Shown here in pieces: positions 1-12,730 of a stretch of DNA of 64,000 nt (position 1 is the first letter of the stretch; each line of letters begins with the position of its first letter). The translations under genes were made by a program, and so were the position numbers. Where the stretch lies: NCBI GenBank assembly GCA_024699855.1, contig JAMPIQ010000002.1, positions 8,432,001 to 8,496,000 of the forward strand, read 5' to 3'. Below the pieces are notes generated by a model. It was not told the DNA's origin. It made no database searches and saw nothing but the letters and a program-made list of their open reading frames with translations. The DNA comes from Aphelenchoides besseyi. Its lineage: Eukaryota > Nematoda > Chromadorea > Rhabditida > Aphelenchoididae.

Positions 1-921
1 GAATTTTAGTCGTCTGTCGCGGAGAACACAAAAAAGCGGAAATGAAACTGATGAATTGGGGTGCGAAGTTTGGAGAAGCGAGTTGAATGCCGACTACAGA
101 ACTTAACTGCTTATCAAATCGATGAGGGGCTTTGTATTGATGAAAAAACACGTCTTGTGTCGTATAAACCCAACAGTTAACGTGTTTGAGTATGTTTCGC
201 AATTCAAATGAGAAACAATTTTTCTGCCTCCATGAAACGATTTGTTCTTGAGCAGATCTGTTTGATTCAACTTCCTGGCAACTGAGCATTCAAGCGAAAT
301 TGTGATTGTTGAACTCGACAAATTTCAATCAACTGGTTATCCCGAATGTAAATTTTCGTATTCGAATGCCCATGTGGTGAATTTCGTATTTCGCGGTCAT
401 CGAGTTTTGACAATCCACTAATCCACTGAATCATCAGACAAAATGACCGCAACACAAAAGGCTCTTGAGAATTATAGTTGCGGATTAAAATGTGTTGAAA
501 GAGTTTAAATCTGAACGTCGATGACAATTCCTCTTTCTGTCTTATCTTCTTGTCGCTTGGAATGCCAATGAGACAAGAGGAGACTAGATTGCTGACAGAG
601 ACGCACACATCACGTTTTCATGTGACATTCGAAGAAAGTTGAAGCCGTGAAGCTTGGACATCTTAACTATGAGGGCCACTCCCTAAAACAAGTGGTGCGT
701 ATGAACATACCGAAGACTTCCATTTGAACAAGTCGGAAATTGATGACGTTGGTTGTTCCTCGACTGCCCGTACGCTTCTACTTCACTCTTTTCGTCGACT
801 GAACGCACAACCTCACGGGCCTACGGGCAACGGACACGCACAAAACGACTCTTGGATTCACGCGACTGCCGTGGCACATTCGTTTGGCCTTTTCGTGTTT
901 TCGCCATATTCTTTGGACGTA
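1..921. other. Upstream intergenic region, no gene seen
   Basis: Short open frames on both strands have no recognisable domain, no splice support and no coding-like codon use. The stretch ends at the start of the carboxypeptidase gene and probably holds its promoter. Confidence 0.5.
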
Positions 922-3077
922 ATGGCCGCAACTAACGGCTGCATCGTCCTCACTCTTTTGGCGCTTTTTGGCGTCGCGCAAGCCGGTTTGTTTGGTTTCG
1001 GATCATCTCGTTCCAAATCGAACGATGATGAATGGAAACACTATCACGATCAGGACCAACTTGAACATTCCTTGATTCAAATCGCGAAGAAATGCGCCAA
1101 CAATACCCGACTTTACTCAATTGGTCAATCGGTCGAGGGTCGTGAACTTCTGGTCCTCGAATTCTCGTCCACTCCGGGAGTTCATGAAGGCGGTATGTTC
1201 ATTCGGAAATTGATCTTAATTGTGAGTTTATTTTTCAGGTAAACCAGAAATGAAATATGTTGGCAATATGCACGGAAATGAAGCCGTTGGCCGCGAACTT
1301 TTGGTGCATTTGGCTTCTTACTTGTGCGATGAGTACGAGAACAAGAATCCGGAGATTCGCAAACTTCTCAACTTGACCAACATCCATTTGATGCCAACAA
1401 TGAATCCCGATGGCTTTGAATTGGCCCTTCGCACCGTAAGTAATTCTTGGTCTTTTGGACATTAAAAATCCAATAAGAAATGTTAATATGAGGGTTGAAA
1501 GTTAATTGACTTTTCGCTTGTATTCACAGGTCAAACTTTGTTTTATATCGAATCGTTCGTTAATTTCGTTTGCTAATTCATTTTTGTTTGACCAAAAAAC
1601 GGAACGTTCTATTGCCACAGTAGGACTCGCACGTTCTTTGGACAATAAGTGACTGAGGAAAAGCGCACATTCGCATTCTATCCGATGCTGAACTTTTGGT
1701 CTAAGCGTATCGACCATACGCCGATAAGTAATGGAGCCGTTAAAACCCATAAACGGGCAATTGCATACCTAAAACGGCTATCATATGTAAAACAAATTAT
1801 ACGATGAACTAAATTTAGAAACCGTTGGAACGCGGTTGGCTTGTTGGACGTGCGAATGCTCACGGAAAAGATTTAAACCGCAACTTCCCGGACCTCGACA
1901 AAATTTTCTACTATTTGGACGAACAGAAGCTCGGTCGTTATGATCACTTGTTGGATTTGTTCAGTGAAGAAAGTGAAAATGTATGGTGGCTTTTGCAGTT
2001 GACATCACGAACAAGAATTTTCAGTTCGAACCGGAAGTTAAAGCTGTTGGCGAATGGACACTTTCATTGCCATTTGTTTTGTCGGCCAATTTGCATGAAG
2101 GCGACCTTGTTGCCAACTATCCATTCGATGCGAGTCGATTAGAAGGCATAAGCGAGTACTCGAAATCACCCGACGACTCCACTTTCCGGTAACTACTGCT
2201 GAACAGGAAAATAACCGATCATTTAGACATCTTGCTTCTGTTTATGCCAATGCTCACGCTCATATGTCGAAGAACGATCATCCGCCGTGCGACGGTACAC
2301 CATCTGACAACTTTGCACGTCAAGGTGGAATCACAAACGGCGCGAAATGGTATTCCGTTTCGGGCGGCATGGTAACATGAGTTTAATCACAAAATAATCA
2401 ATCTCTATTACAGCAAGATTTCAACTATTTGGCCACAAACGCATTTGAAATCACTCTCGAATTATCGTGCGAAAAGTTTCCACCAGCAGATATGCTTCCA
2501 AGTTATTGGAACGACAACAAAAAAGCTCTTATTGACTTCATTTGGCAGGTATCTTGAACACTTCCGAGTGTATAGATGCACAAATTTTCAGAGTCATCTT
2601 GGCTTCAAGGGAATTATTCGTGATGCTGTGACTGGTGAACCGATTCAAAACGCTGTTGTTTGGGTGCGAAACGTGACTGCAAAAGATGCTGAAAATCCTA
2701 TCAAACATCCAGTTACTTCTGGTAGGAACATTTCAAATGAACACAAACTCACATAATGTTTATTAGGTAAATTGGGTGATTACTTCCGACCAATCATCGA
2801 TGGATCGTATCAAATTGCGGTTGAGGCTGACGGCTATGAACCGGCGATGCGAATTGTAAACATCACAAACAAAGCATTCAGCGAAGCTCAAGAAGTCAAT
2901 TTCTTACTTCGTCCAACTCAAATCAACGACGAAAGTCCGGACGGAAGCGTTGTTATGGAACAACCGTACGCTCCGCTCATCGATGAAGATTATCAACTCT
3001 CTGGCGAACAAGCGGCAGAACTTGCCCAACTTGTGAATTATGCTCGACAACATCAAAATCTTCCAGCACATCCTTAA
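922..3077 (+). CDS. egl-21: Carboxypeptidase E-like prohormone-processing enzyme (EGL-21 type)
   Basis: Zinc carboxypeptidase of family M14, subfamily N/E, which removes C-terminal Lys/Arg from neuropeptide intermediates in the secretory pathway. Eight exons: 922-1192, 1239-1435, 1819-1980, 2025-2188, 2227-2371, 2414-2548, 2592-2721, 2767-3077. Phases close exactly to 504 residues, near the roughly 470 usual for CPE. The ATG at 922 was chosen because it opens a signal peptide ([21 protein letters not shown]); the frame extends further upstream without one. Zinc and catalytic residues are visible: HGNE (about His102 and Glu105), [21 protein letters not shown] (His234) and the catalytic Glu in [11 protein letters not shown] (about 329). 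A transthyretin-like domain follows from [11 protein letters not shown]. Introns are 38-46 bp except one of 383 bp. EGL-21 orthology is inferred from similarity recalled from memory. Confidence 0.93.
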
Positions 3078-3335
3078 CTTCTTGTGCGAATACGAAGCGT
3101 AAATTTCAATCAATTCCGGTTCCTTTAAAGTGTGCATTCCTTTCTTTTTGTGATTCTCTACTACGTTTCGCATTTCTATTTATGATTGACGGCAGCATGA
3201 GTTTTGATCTCGGCATTCCATTGGCGACCTTCAAATTTCCAAAGATTCTCTTCCTCATCCTATGGGCAACTCCTGTAAACTCGATGAACATCAATTTTCG
3301 GCGCCCTTATCATCATCACGTTGTGTAAATGGTTA

Positions 3336-3341
3336 AATAAA
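3336..3341 (+). terminator. Poly(A) signal AATAAA for the carboxypeptidase gene
   Basis: AATAAA about 260 bp after the stop codon, in the gap between two convergent genes. Confidence 0.5.
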
Positions 3342-3451
3342 AAAGGCAACTTGCATTCGCTGTTTATCGACAATAACTAACAATCAAATACCAATCAGTT
3401 GTGTTCTTTCACGTTGCTGTAGGATTGCGTACCTGTTGACGAAGTGGTGGT

Positions 3452-4381
3452 CTACACGTCAACGTCATTTCGGTCATCTGAAAATCTGCAACATTTTCAG
3501 TTTGTATACTTTATACAAAAAACTTCAACTGGTTGAATTCAAGTATGACAATCTTTCTATTGACAAGAAAATAAGATCCCCGGATTTACAATCCTCTTGG
3601 CCGATTTCAACTCTTACCTTTGGACTGAGCACATGGAAAGTGGACGAAAGCGTTGTTTGAAGCGTTGACGGGAACTGATGCTCCAACTTTCTTACAAATC
3701 CGACACTTCTGAAACGAACGGTACATTTCACCAACAGAAAACAAACTCACTTCTTTCCAAGCTCTCTGGAGAACTTCGGTTAAACGCGGGAATTTACCGC
3801 CGTATAGAATCAAATCCGCTGTCCATAGAGCGCAGTTGCCGTGCAGCCAAATGTCTGACGAAACGTCCAAATCATCAGCTTCGAACTTTTCATGTGATTT
3901 ATTTGTCGATTTTGTTCGCGTAGCTACGGGCAGGTAATCGGGAAACGAGGATCCAATTCCCGTAACAAAATAAGGTCCGTACAAGTCACCCAGATTCGCA
4001 TAGCACGATTGAAAACCACAGAGAGCGCACACACAAACTCGAGCAACAAATTTTGGAGGTTCGTCGGGCTAAAGATACAGGAATCAACCATAGAAAGACT
4101 ACTTACATTGTTCAGTTTACTCAAATGTCCTTGAATTGCTCGTTGAATGGTGGGATCGTGCTTGATTGGATTCAATACTTGGCCACTTTTTATGTCGATC
4201 GCCGGCGTATGTCGATCGTTTTTATTGTACCGCTGCAATACGAAAAGTAAAAACATCAAAATAGAAAACTTACTTTTTTTGCGTATCGACTCACTAGTTC
4301 CTGGGCCATATCATGTTCTTCCTGATAGACATTTTGGTTTCGTCGTTTCGTACGTTTTGTCTTCCTTTTTGGTTTAGCCAT
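3452..4381 (-). CDS. Extended-PHD (ePHD) zinc-finger protein, TCF20/RAI1-like
   Basis: Probable nuclear chromatin protein. Five exons read downward: 4381-4274, 4232-4107, 4068-3751, 3708-3618, 3477-3452, giving 222 residues with exact phases. The N-terminus is a short basic run (MAKPKRKTKRTKRR). From about residue 90 the protein matches the ePHD of TCF20/RAI1: CALCGFQSCYANLGDLYGPY, then WLHGNCALW, then CRICKKVGA and FVHFPC. Family members normally finish the finger with a further C-x-x-H pair; here the chosen last exon encodes only DRNDVDV and stops, so the final pair is missing. Intron retention would end equally early (SKGKS). Introns are 36-42 bp except the last, 140 bp. The gene converges on the carboxypeptidase gene. 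Function beyond domain type is unknown. Confidence 0.75.
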
Positions 4382-5369
4382 TTGAGAAGAAGAAACAAGT
4401 TAAGAGCAACTTCCGAATATTGGCTTTTGACCAACTCGACTTGCGGCCGAGTTTATTGCCGTTTAAATTGGCGGTATCGGCGGTTTGCGTTTCGATTTGC
4501 TTGTCAGTAAAAGTGGTAACAACGTCGCTGCCAGATACCATGCTGAAGATGACTATTAGTTGGAGTTGACTTTCGATTTGGGTTCTGCATTTCAATTTGA
4601 TCTCCGGACGATTGGATCGCTGAAAAGATCTTTTCGTTTGTTTACTTTTTTCTCAACTGCAGTGGATTTCGATTTTCGTGTTTCCGAGATCACCCAATGG
4701 TTTGTGCACTCGCGACGTTTTGATCTTCGGACGACAGGTTGGCAAATTAGCAGCCCGTCAATGAAAACGCACTGTTGGGCGGGAATCACGCGCAACAGTG
4801 TCGCGGAAAGGCAAAAGACTATTGATCTGCGTGCAGATCGAAGTGGGCAGGTTTGCGGAACGACGATCGTGCGTTTTGTCGAAGGAATTCCCCGTGTATT
4901 TTCCTATCACGTTGTTTCACTTAAGCGACAGCGTGATTGAATAAAAGACGACGAATGGGCGGAGGTTATCGCACAAAATTTCCGCCTTTTTGTTGGCAGT
5001 TGGGAAGCAAATTCGCACTTCGTTTTCTTTGTGTACCTGATCGAACTGTTTGCCGTTCAACTTTGCGCCTTTCGAATGGCCAACAAGTGATTTCGCACGG
5101 AACATCCCGCTGTTTGACAGGTGCCTCGAAACAGCACGTGGATTCACCCACTCTTTTATGATAGTTCCCCACGTCTCAGTGCACGAACGGACGTAAAGAA
5201 GCGGTCGTGTTCGAAGAGCGACCGCGTGGTCGGAAGACGAAAATCCGCCTTTTTGTTCGTTGGCCACATGGTCGTCTGATCTTTCAAACGCGTTTCATTT
5301 GATTTACTATCATTAAATATACTGAAAAGTTTCCAGGTTATCAACACATACCACCGGACAACCTTTGCG
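4382..5369. other. Divergent intergenic region
   Basis: Lies between the start of the minus-strand ePHD gene and the plus-strand glutamate dehydrogenase. Open frames here (for example 4560-4940) have no domain or splice support. A T-rich acceptor-like CAG at 5334-5336 lies 33 bp before the dehydrogenase ATG and may be a trans-splice site. Confidence 0.5.
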
Positions 5370-7376
<2,007 letters not shown>

Positions 7377-7745
7377 AATGTTCATCTAGTTTTTGTTGTG
7401 CGCAAATACATTCTCCGTTAGAAATTCTATTCAAATCGTCTCATTAGGTGTTTGTTTTAAAGTTGAGACCGCGGGTGAGGCGGGAACGTGTATCGGAATT
7501 GATTCTTAGGACTAGATAACCCATTAGTGTGATTTCCGGTCTCAATCCTGGTCCTTCTACTTTTCATTTGTTTCTTTTTTCAAATCTGTTTCCAATTTCT
7601 TAGCGAATTGTTTTTATCGTTCTTCTGTTCTCCCTCTGCCTTGTTGCTCAAAGCAAAAATAAATTCAAGCATTAACTAGGAACATTCGTTTATCAACAAG
7701 CAACAAGAACCGAACATTCACCCAACAAACCCACCGATTGTAGCA
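7377..7745. other. 3' region of glutamate dehydrogenase with poly(A) signal
   Basis: Non-coding and T-rich. AATAAA at 7659-7664 is a plausible poly(A) signal. The next possible ATG is at 7746. Confidence 0.5.
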
Positions 7746-8249
7746 ATGAATATAAGCAAACAGTTCACAGCCGATATCCCGCATATTCGAATGACTCCAG
7801 AATCCACTTCGGACATTTTTCAACGCTGCCAAACTGCTCAACAACAAAGTCGTGAAGAAAAACGTGAAGCAAACCAGCGTCTGAAGAACGTCGTAATCGT
7901 TTCATTAAATCGAAGTGATGATGCAAATTGTGGATCGATATCAGATGACATGCGATTGTTTCCTAAACAAAAGCGTTTCGTGTGTTTCGATTTGTTGGTG
8001 CGAGAATTGATCACTCAAATTCGAAGCTCCGATCAAAAGCAACGTGCTCTAGATCGTTCGCGGTCAAAGATTGAGCAGTTGGCTGTCGAAGGGAAACTCC
8101 GCGTTTTTTCGTTGACACCCTCTCGTAACACTGAGACAATTGCATCATTCGTGAATGATGAACGTGATTTTGCTGATAAGAACAGAAATGTGCACTCAAC
8201 CGGAGGTCACCGTTCATCGACAATTTGTCGACAGATCGCACGCCAGTGA
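7746..8249 (+). CDS. Unrecognised 167-residue protein
   Basis: Single open frame from ATG 7746 to a stop at 8247-8249. I do not recognise a family. The first 60 residues are Gln/Arg/Glu-rich (TAQQQSREEKREANQRLKN), and the codon choice resembles neighbouring genes (CGT, GAA, AAA common), which favours real coding. No signal peptide or membrane segment is visible. It begins 370 bp after glutamate dehydrogenase on the same strand, so it could be a downstream operon gene. Caution: its 3' end lies opposite the uncertain last exons of the minus-strand tRNA-ribosyltransferase, so one of the two models may be wrong there. An internal GTAATC donor-like site was considered, but splicing there gives a quick stop. 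Confidence 0.45.
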   Translation: MNISKQFTADIPHIRMTPESTSDIFQRCQTAQQQSREEKREANQRLKNVVIVSLNRSDDANCGSISDDMRLFPKQKRFVCFDLLVRELITQIRSSDQKQRALDRSRSKIEQLAVEGKLRVFSLTPSRNTETIASFVNDERDFADKNRNVHSTGGHRSSTICRQIARQ

Positions 8250-8405
8250 CTAAAGGTTGGTCCCGCTTTAAACTAAAAATGGAACGAACAGACAGAGACG
8301 AAAATCGGAACTTCAACGCTATGACATTTGACTGCTGATTATCTTTTGCAAAAGTGTCGAGAACAGCGTCCACGTTTTGATTCACATTCACTTTCGCAAA
8401 CTTAC

Positions 8406-9481
8406 AATGCCAATAGTGGAGTAGAAAAACGCCCGCGTATAGTTGTTTATACACGTATAGCACTTGCACTCCGAATCAATTGGTCGCAAATCGTCACGAA
8501 ATTGCCGTTGATTCAAGTGAAGTTCACCATCGCGTCTTGTTATCGCCGTTCCAAAGCTTCAATTTCGAACAATTAAACACACTGATCGTACGAACAAACC
8601 GTGCAGTTCGGGTTGGATACACGCAATCGAACATATCGGCACCCAAAACCGAAGCAACAACCAAATCAGCCGACCATCCAACACCCATAACATAACGCGG
8701 AATACCTTCGGGAATTTGCTCGCAACATTGAGCTACGATCCGCCAGAATTTATCCTTTTCCTCACCACCACTTAAACCGCCAATTGCAATTCCAATTTTT
8801 GCACGTTTCACCATCTCTTTCGTACAAACAGAACGAAGATCGAGATTCAAACCGCCTTGAATGATGGGGAAAAGTACTTGGTCATTTCGAGTCTGTGCAG
8901 CAATACAACGATCCAACCTGAACATAAGAAATGAGCTCAACAATGACTGAGACTGCTTACCATCGAATTGATCTTTTCATGGCTTCTTCGACCACCTGAC
9001 CCGTAGTTAATGAATGAACAACATGATCCAATTGCATTATAATGTCAGCACCAATTGATTCTTGAATCTCAATACATTTCTCCGGCGTCAACAACATTTT
9101 CTCTTTCGTGTGTGGACTTTCGAAAGTCACTCCTTCTTCACTAACGTCCATCAGTTTACTCAACGAAACCATTTGAAAGCCACCGCTATCGGTTAAAATT
9201 GAACGATTCCAATTCATAAACTTGTGTACACCACCGATCTTCTTCAACAATTTGTGTCCGGGACGATGTCCTAAATGATATGTGTTGGCGAGAAGGATCT
9301 GGCAATCAAGGTCCATCATTTGTTCCGTTAATAGGCCTTTCATTGTGCCTTGTGTTCCGACCGGCATGAATACGGGAGTCTCAATTCGAGAATGCGGAAG
9401 AGTTAGTTCACCATGTCTTAAGCGACCGCATTTTGAGATCAATCGAAACTTTATTTCCGACTTCGTGACATTCGAAGCCAT
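8406..9481 (-). CDS. tgt-1: Queuine tRNA-ribosyltransferase catalytic subunit (3' end unresolved)
   Basis: Exchanges guanine at the wobble position of GUN-anticodon tRNAs for queuine, normally as a heterodimer. Exons 9481-8961, 8917-8600, 8556-8406, with exact phases, give about 330 residues. Matches the family from [14 protein letters not shown] through [16 protein letters not shown], the FPIIQGG block, [14 protein letters not shown] [11 protein letters not shown], and [13 protein letters not shown]. Exon 3 supplies the zinc cysteines (ECKCYTC). The usual last ~60 residues, including the zinc-binding His, are not clearly found; a candidate exon from 8272 encodes SHWRAICRQIVDER, which faintly resembles the family tail. 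The ATG at 9481 was chosen because an acceptor at 9498-9500 lies just upstream. The second Asp of the family LDDVV motif is His here. Confidence 0.88.
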
Positions 9482-9497
9482 AAGTCTATTGTTTACC

Positions 9498-9500
9498 CTA
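9498..9500 (-). promoter_or_regulatory. Probable spliced-leader acceptor for tgt
   Basis: Reading the minus strand, an ATTATTTTAG acceptor lies 16 nt before the ATG with no upstream coding exon found. The likely upstream operon partner, the dehydrogenase, ends 335 bp away. Confidence 0.5.
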
Positions 9501-9815
9501 AAATAATTTCTACAATCTAACATTCATATCAGTGTCGAGAGGTACTCTACCAGCATAGAAATGTTACTGAAATGATCGGATGAGATGTTTACGCAAAAAG
9601 ACTTTATTAACGTAGAGCTCAAGTAACAGGGCAAATAGGAAATGCATATGGCATGAACATTAGAAAAAACAGAACTGGAGGTCAAGAAACTACAAATTTA
9701 ACTGGGGACGTTTACCTAATGACCTCAAGGCAAAATTTCTGAATATACTCGTGGTAAGTCGCGTAATTTTTCTTTCATTTATTTACACTTCAGTTGTTAA
9801 TCATTGAATTATCGA

Positions 9816-11363
9816 CTACTCTTTTGGTTTTTCAGTTTCCGTGGTTTCCGGATTCCAAACCTCGAGAATCGCACGACCTTCCAATTCGGACATACTCAAT
9901 TGTTTCAAGACTTTGGATGCCTGATTCACTGGGTAGACCGAATAATCTGGAGCTTCGAGTCCGCCTTCGGCAATCAAACAAACAAGACTTTTGAGTTGTT
10001 CAATGGAACCACGGGAAACGCCCATGATAGCTAAGCGGTTCTTGGCAACCAATTTGATTGGAAGTTGAACGTCTAAACCGGACAATCCGCCAACGAAAAG
10101 AACACCGCCTTCAGCCAAACATTTCATCGAACGTGTAACGGTACGTGGAGAAGTGACAAAATCGAAAATAATCTGAACGCCCGTACGTGCAACATCTTTC
10201 GTACGCATAATCAGATATTCTTCGAATTCTGAAAATCAAAAACTTTCAAGTTGATTCGTTTATGTTGACCTTGATCGTCCCAATGAACCACGTTGTCGGC
10301 ACCGTTCTTTTCGGCCAAACATAAACGTTCTTCTTTTGCATCCGCAACCATCACTTTGATTTTCTTTTCGGATTGAGAAGCCAGAAAATGTTTCGCCAAC
10401 TTCAACAACCACAGACCCAAACCACCGGCTCCAACTATTCCAACAGATTGAATTCATACATTCGCTTAAAAAACTCACCAATCAAAATGTTGCAAAAGCC
10501 CTTAGATGCAGTCAATGCTTCAACGATTGGTCGGGCCTAAAAACGCATGGTAAGTCGTATGTATCAATGTGCATTTCTTACGTGAAGCACTGCCGAAAGT
10601 GCCCAGGTTGCACCAGCCGGCAAAATCGATGCGACGTGCATTGACAGTCGTTCTGGAATTTTGACTAACAAGGAAAGTGACGGTACAGAAACAAAATCGG
10701 CGTATCCGTTTTTGCACATCTCCTAAAACCATCAACGAACATTAAACGTGAACATTGTGTTGATTGTTAACAGCATAAAATCTGAGTTTCCAGTTTATAT
10801 GCCACATATAATCATTGCCGTGAACATACTTCTGTTGGCCATACAATCACTTTGTCTCCAACAGCCAAAGAATATTCTTCGGCTTTCGATTCGTCTCCAA
10901 ACGCGTCAATAATACCGGAGACTTCATATCCTGAACAAAAACAAGATTCGAATCAAACTGAACAGACTTACCGGGGAATAAGCTCGTATCTTTGACGCCA
11001 TGAATAATACGAGCTTGTTTTGTATTCGAAATTTCTTTATCAGTTAGACACACTCCAGCGTAACAGACCTAAATTCGAGTTTTTGAAATCGGTTTCTCAG
11101 GAATTGCATCATGCTGCTATGAAACGGAAACGTACTTTGACTCGCGCACCGGTCGGTGGAACTTCTGGAACCTCTTCTTCTTCGAAAAAGTGAACTTCTT
11201 TCAGATCTTTCGGTGAACCCAACGAAATCCGACGATTCTTTACGCCTCCTTGTCCAGTTGACATCGTAACTACAACTTTTGGCCTGCAATCAAGAAGCAT
11301 TGTGCTTTTGTGGTCCTTCAAAGTTTGGGCTTTTAAATCCACATCGCGCCGATCAAATTCCAT
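9816..11363 (-). CDS. Medium-chain alcohol dehydrogenase-like oxidoreductase
   Basis: Zinc-type MDR-superfamily dehydrogenase; substrate unknown. Exons 11363-11136, 11068-10972, 10930-10830, 10722-10582, 10536-10479, 10434-10270, 10228-9816 close to 400 residues from the 11363 ATG. An alternative ATG at 11264, after an acceptor-like TTGCAG, would give 367 residues, closer to the family norm. GroES-like part: [11 protein letters not shown] carries the catalytic-zinc cysteine region. Rossmann part: [10 protein letters not shown] is the NAD(P)-binding GxGGxG, split by an intron. The four-cysteine structural-zinc loop of classical liver-type enzymes is not visible. C-terminus is acidic ([10 protein letters not shown]). 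It lies upstream of tgt on the same strand, so the pair may be co-transcribed. Confidence 0.85.
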
Positions 11364-11436
11364 TGTTCACGTGAATAAATTCACGTCAATTAGCAGTGCA
11401 AGTGTGAATTTCATGCTCACGATTGTTAATCAACTT

Positions 11437-11688
11437 TCAAGCATCAAAAACAATCAATTTGCAATCGAACGCGCGGACTTCGAATACCAACAAGTGCATT
11501 AATGTGAAGAAACAAATGATATCAGTGAATTGATTAAAACAAACGCTCGAATGAACAGCTTTCCAGTCTCGGCCAGCGGCAAGTAGGAGCACGAGACCGA
11601 AGAAAAGTCCCGTTGAACGAATAAGACGCACATCGACCGCAACCAAAAGAAAAGCATGCAACGACTGAAGAGTTATCACTATCATCAT
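11437..11688 (-). CDS. Possible small membrane-protein exon
   Basis: Open frame of 83 codons with hydrophobic stretches (RSTGLFFGLVLLLAAGRDW is the clearest) and gene-like codon use (CTC, GTG, GGT). No family recognised and no confirmed splice partners; it lies in the short gap between the dehydrogenase and the PRA1 gene. It could be an exon of a four-pass membrane protein or chance. Confidence 0.25.
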   Translation of the reverse strand: MMIVITLQSLHAFLLVAVDVRLIRSTGLFFGLVLLLAAGRDWKAVHSSVCFNQFTDIICFFTLMHLLVFEVRAFDCKLIVFDA

Positions 11689-12067
11689 CGGCGGTTTTAA
11701 ACTAACAAATGAGCGATTGAGAAAGATGATTTTCCCGTAGCAAACGGAAACTCAAAGTTTGTTCTACACGAAACTTTAAACCGACACTCCGATTCGAACT
11801 CGTTTTCCTTGAGCTGCTTTGAAGCACATCGACAGCCAAAACTGCGACTTCAGCACCAGCAGCTTAGCGACCTCGACTGCAACGATACGAAATGCCAGCG
11901 AAGCAAACTGTTCGCACCTACAAATTCGAGACGAGAAATTTCTTTCGTTTGGCGTCCAAAATTCGCTTTTTTCGAAAAGGTTTTGCAATTGTTTCAAAAG
12001 ATTTGTCGATGTTCGAGAAAAATTTGTGGTCATTCGACACTCGTGCTTATAACTGACTTTTCTTTCA

Positions 12068-12070
12068 GGT
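12068..12070 (+). promoter_or_regulatory. Probable spliced-leader acceptor for the PRA1 gene
   Basis: A pyrimidine-rich TTTTCTTTCAG ends about 16 nt before the ATG at 12086, with no upstream exon visible. Confidence 0.45.
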
Positions 12071-12085
12071 TCCAATTAACACAAA

Positions 12086-12730
12086 ATGTCCGGAAACAAT
12101 ATCAAATTATCCGAAAACATCGAGTTGGCACCTTTTCGTACGATTGACGAGTTTGTTCTCGACAAAGCTCGATTCCAGGTTGGTGTTTGGTTTACAGAAA
12201 CTTGATGCAAATTCCTTTCCAGTTGCCCACCTTTAACAACCTGAAGAAATGGAACAACCGTGTTGTCACGAATCTTTTGTACTATCAAACGAACTACTTT
12301 GTGGTTGCACTGATGATCGTTGCATTGTGCGGTTTCATGCATTCGCGAGACATCGTCGTCGGAGCTTCGGCCATCGGTCTTTTGGCTGCAACCGTCTTGA
12401 TTATGTTGTCCAAGAATAGTCAGTTGTTGAAGGTTAGATTGCATATCTCTGATCGGATTCAGTTCGCTTTTACAGATTCGAGCTGATCATCCGTATTTGA
12501 TTTGGGTTGCTTTTGCAATTGCTGGATATTATTTCATCTACGTTCTTCCATCGGTGGTCATTTTGTTGTTTACATTCGCATTTCCGGTGCTTCTTGTTTT
12601 CATTCATGCATCGCTTCGTCTTCGCAATTTGAATGCAAAAGTGAATATTAAAATGGAAGCGATGGAGTTGCGATTCACGCTGATGGGACAGTTGTTCGAT
12701 TTGCTCAACGTCGATATCAGTGATCCTTAG
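12086..12730 (+). CDS. PRA1-family membrane protein (ARL6IP5/JWA type)
   Basis: ER/Golgi membrane protein of the prenylated-Rab-acceptor family, linked to vesicle traffic and glutamate-transporter trafficking. Three exons, 12086-12178, 12223-12432, 12476-12730, give 185 residues, matching the usual ~185-190. The family core is visible: RTIDEFVLDKARFQLPTF, then NNRVVTNLLYYQTNYF, and two hydrophobic hairpins (about residues 60-105 and 110-145), then a Met/Glu/Leu tail. Both introns are 43-44 bp. AATAAA at 12912-12917 is a plausible poly(A) signal. Confidence 0.9.

Noticed and set aside
4560..4940. 126-codon plus-strand frame before glutamate dehydrogenase
   Set aside because: Composition and codon use are unlike neighbouring genes; no motif or splice sites.
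8011..8469. 152-codon minus-strand frame
   Set aside because: Out of frame with the tRNA-ribosyltransferase exon that overlaps it; no similarity of its own.
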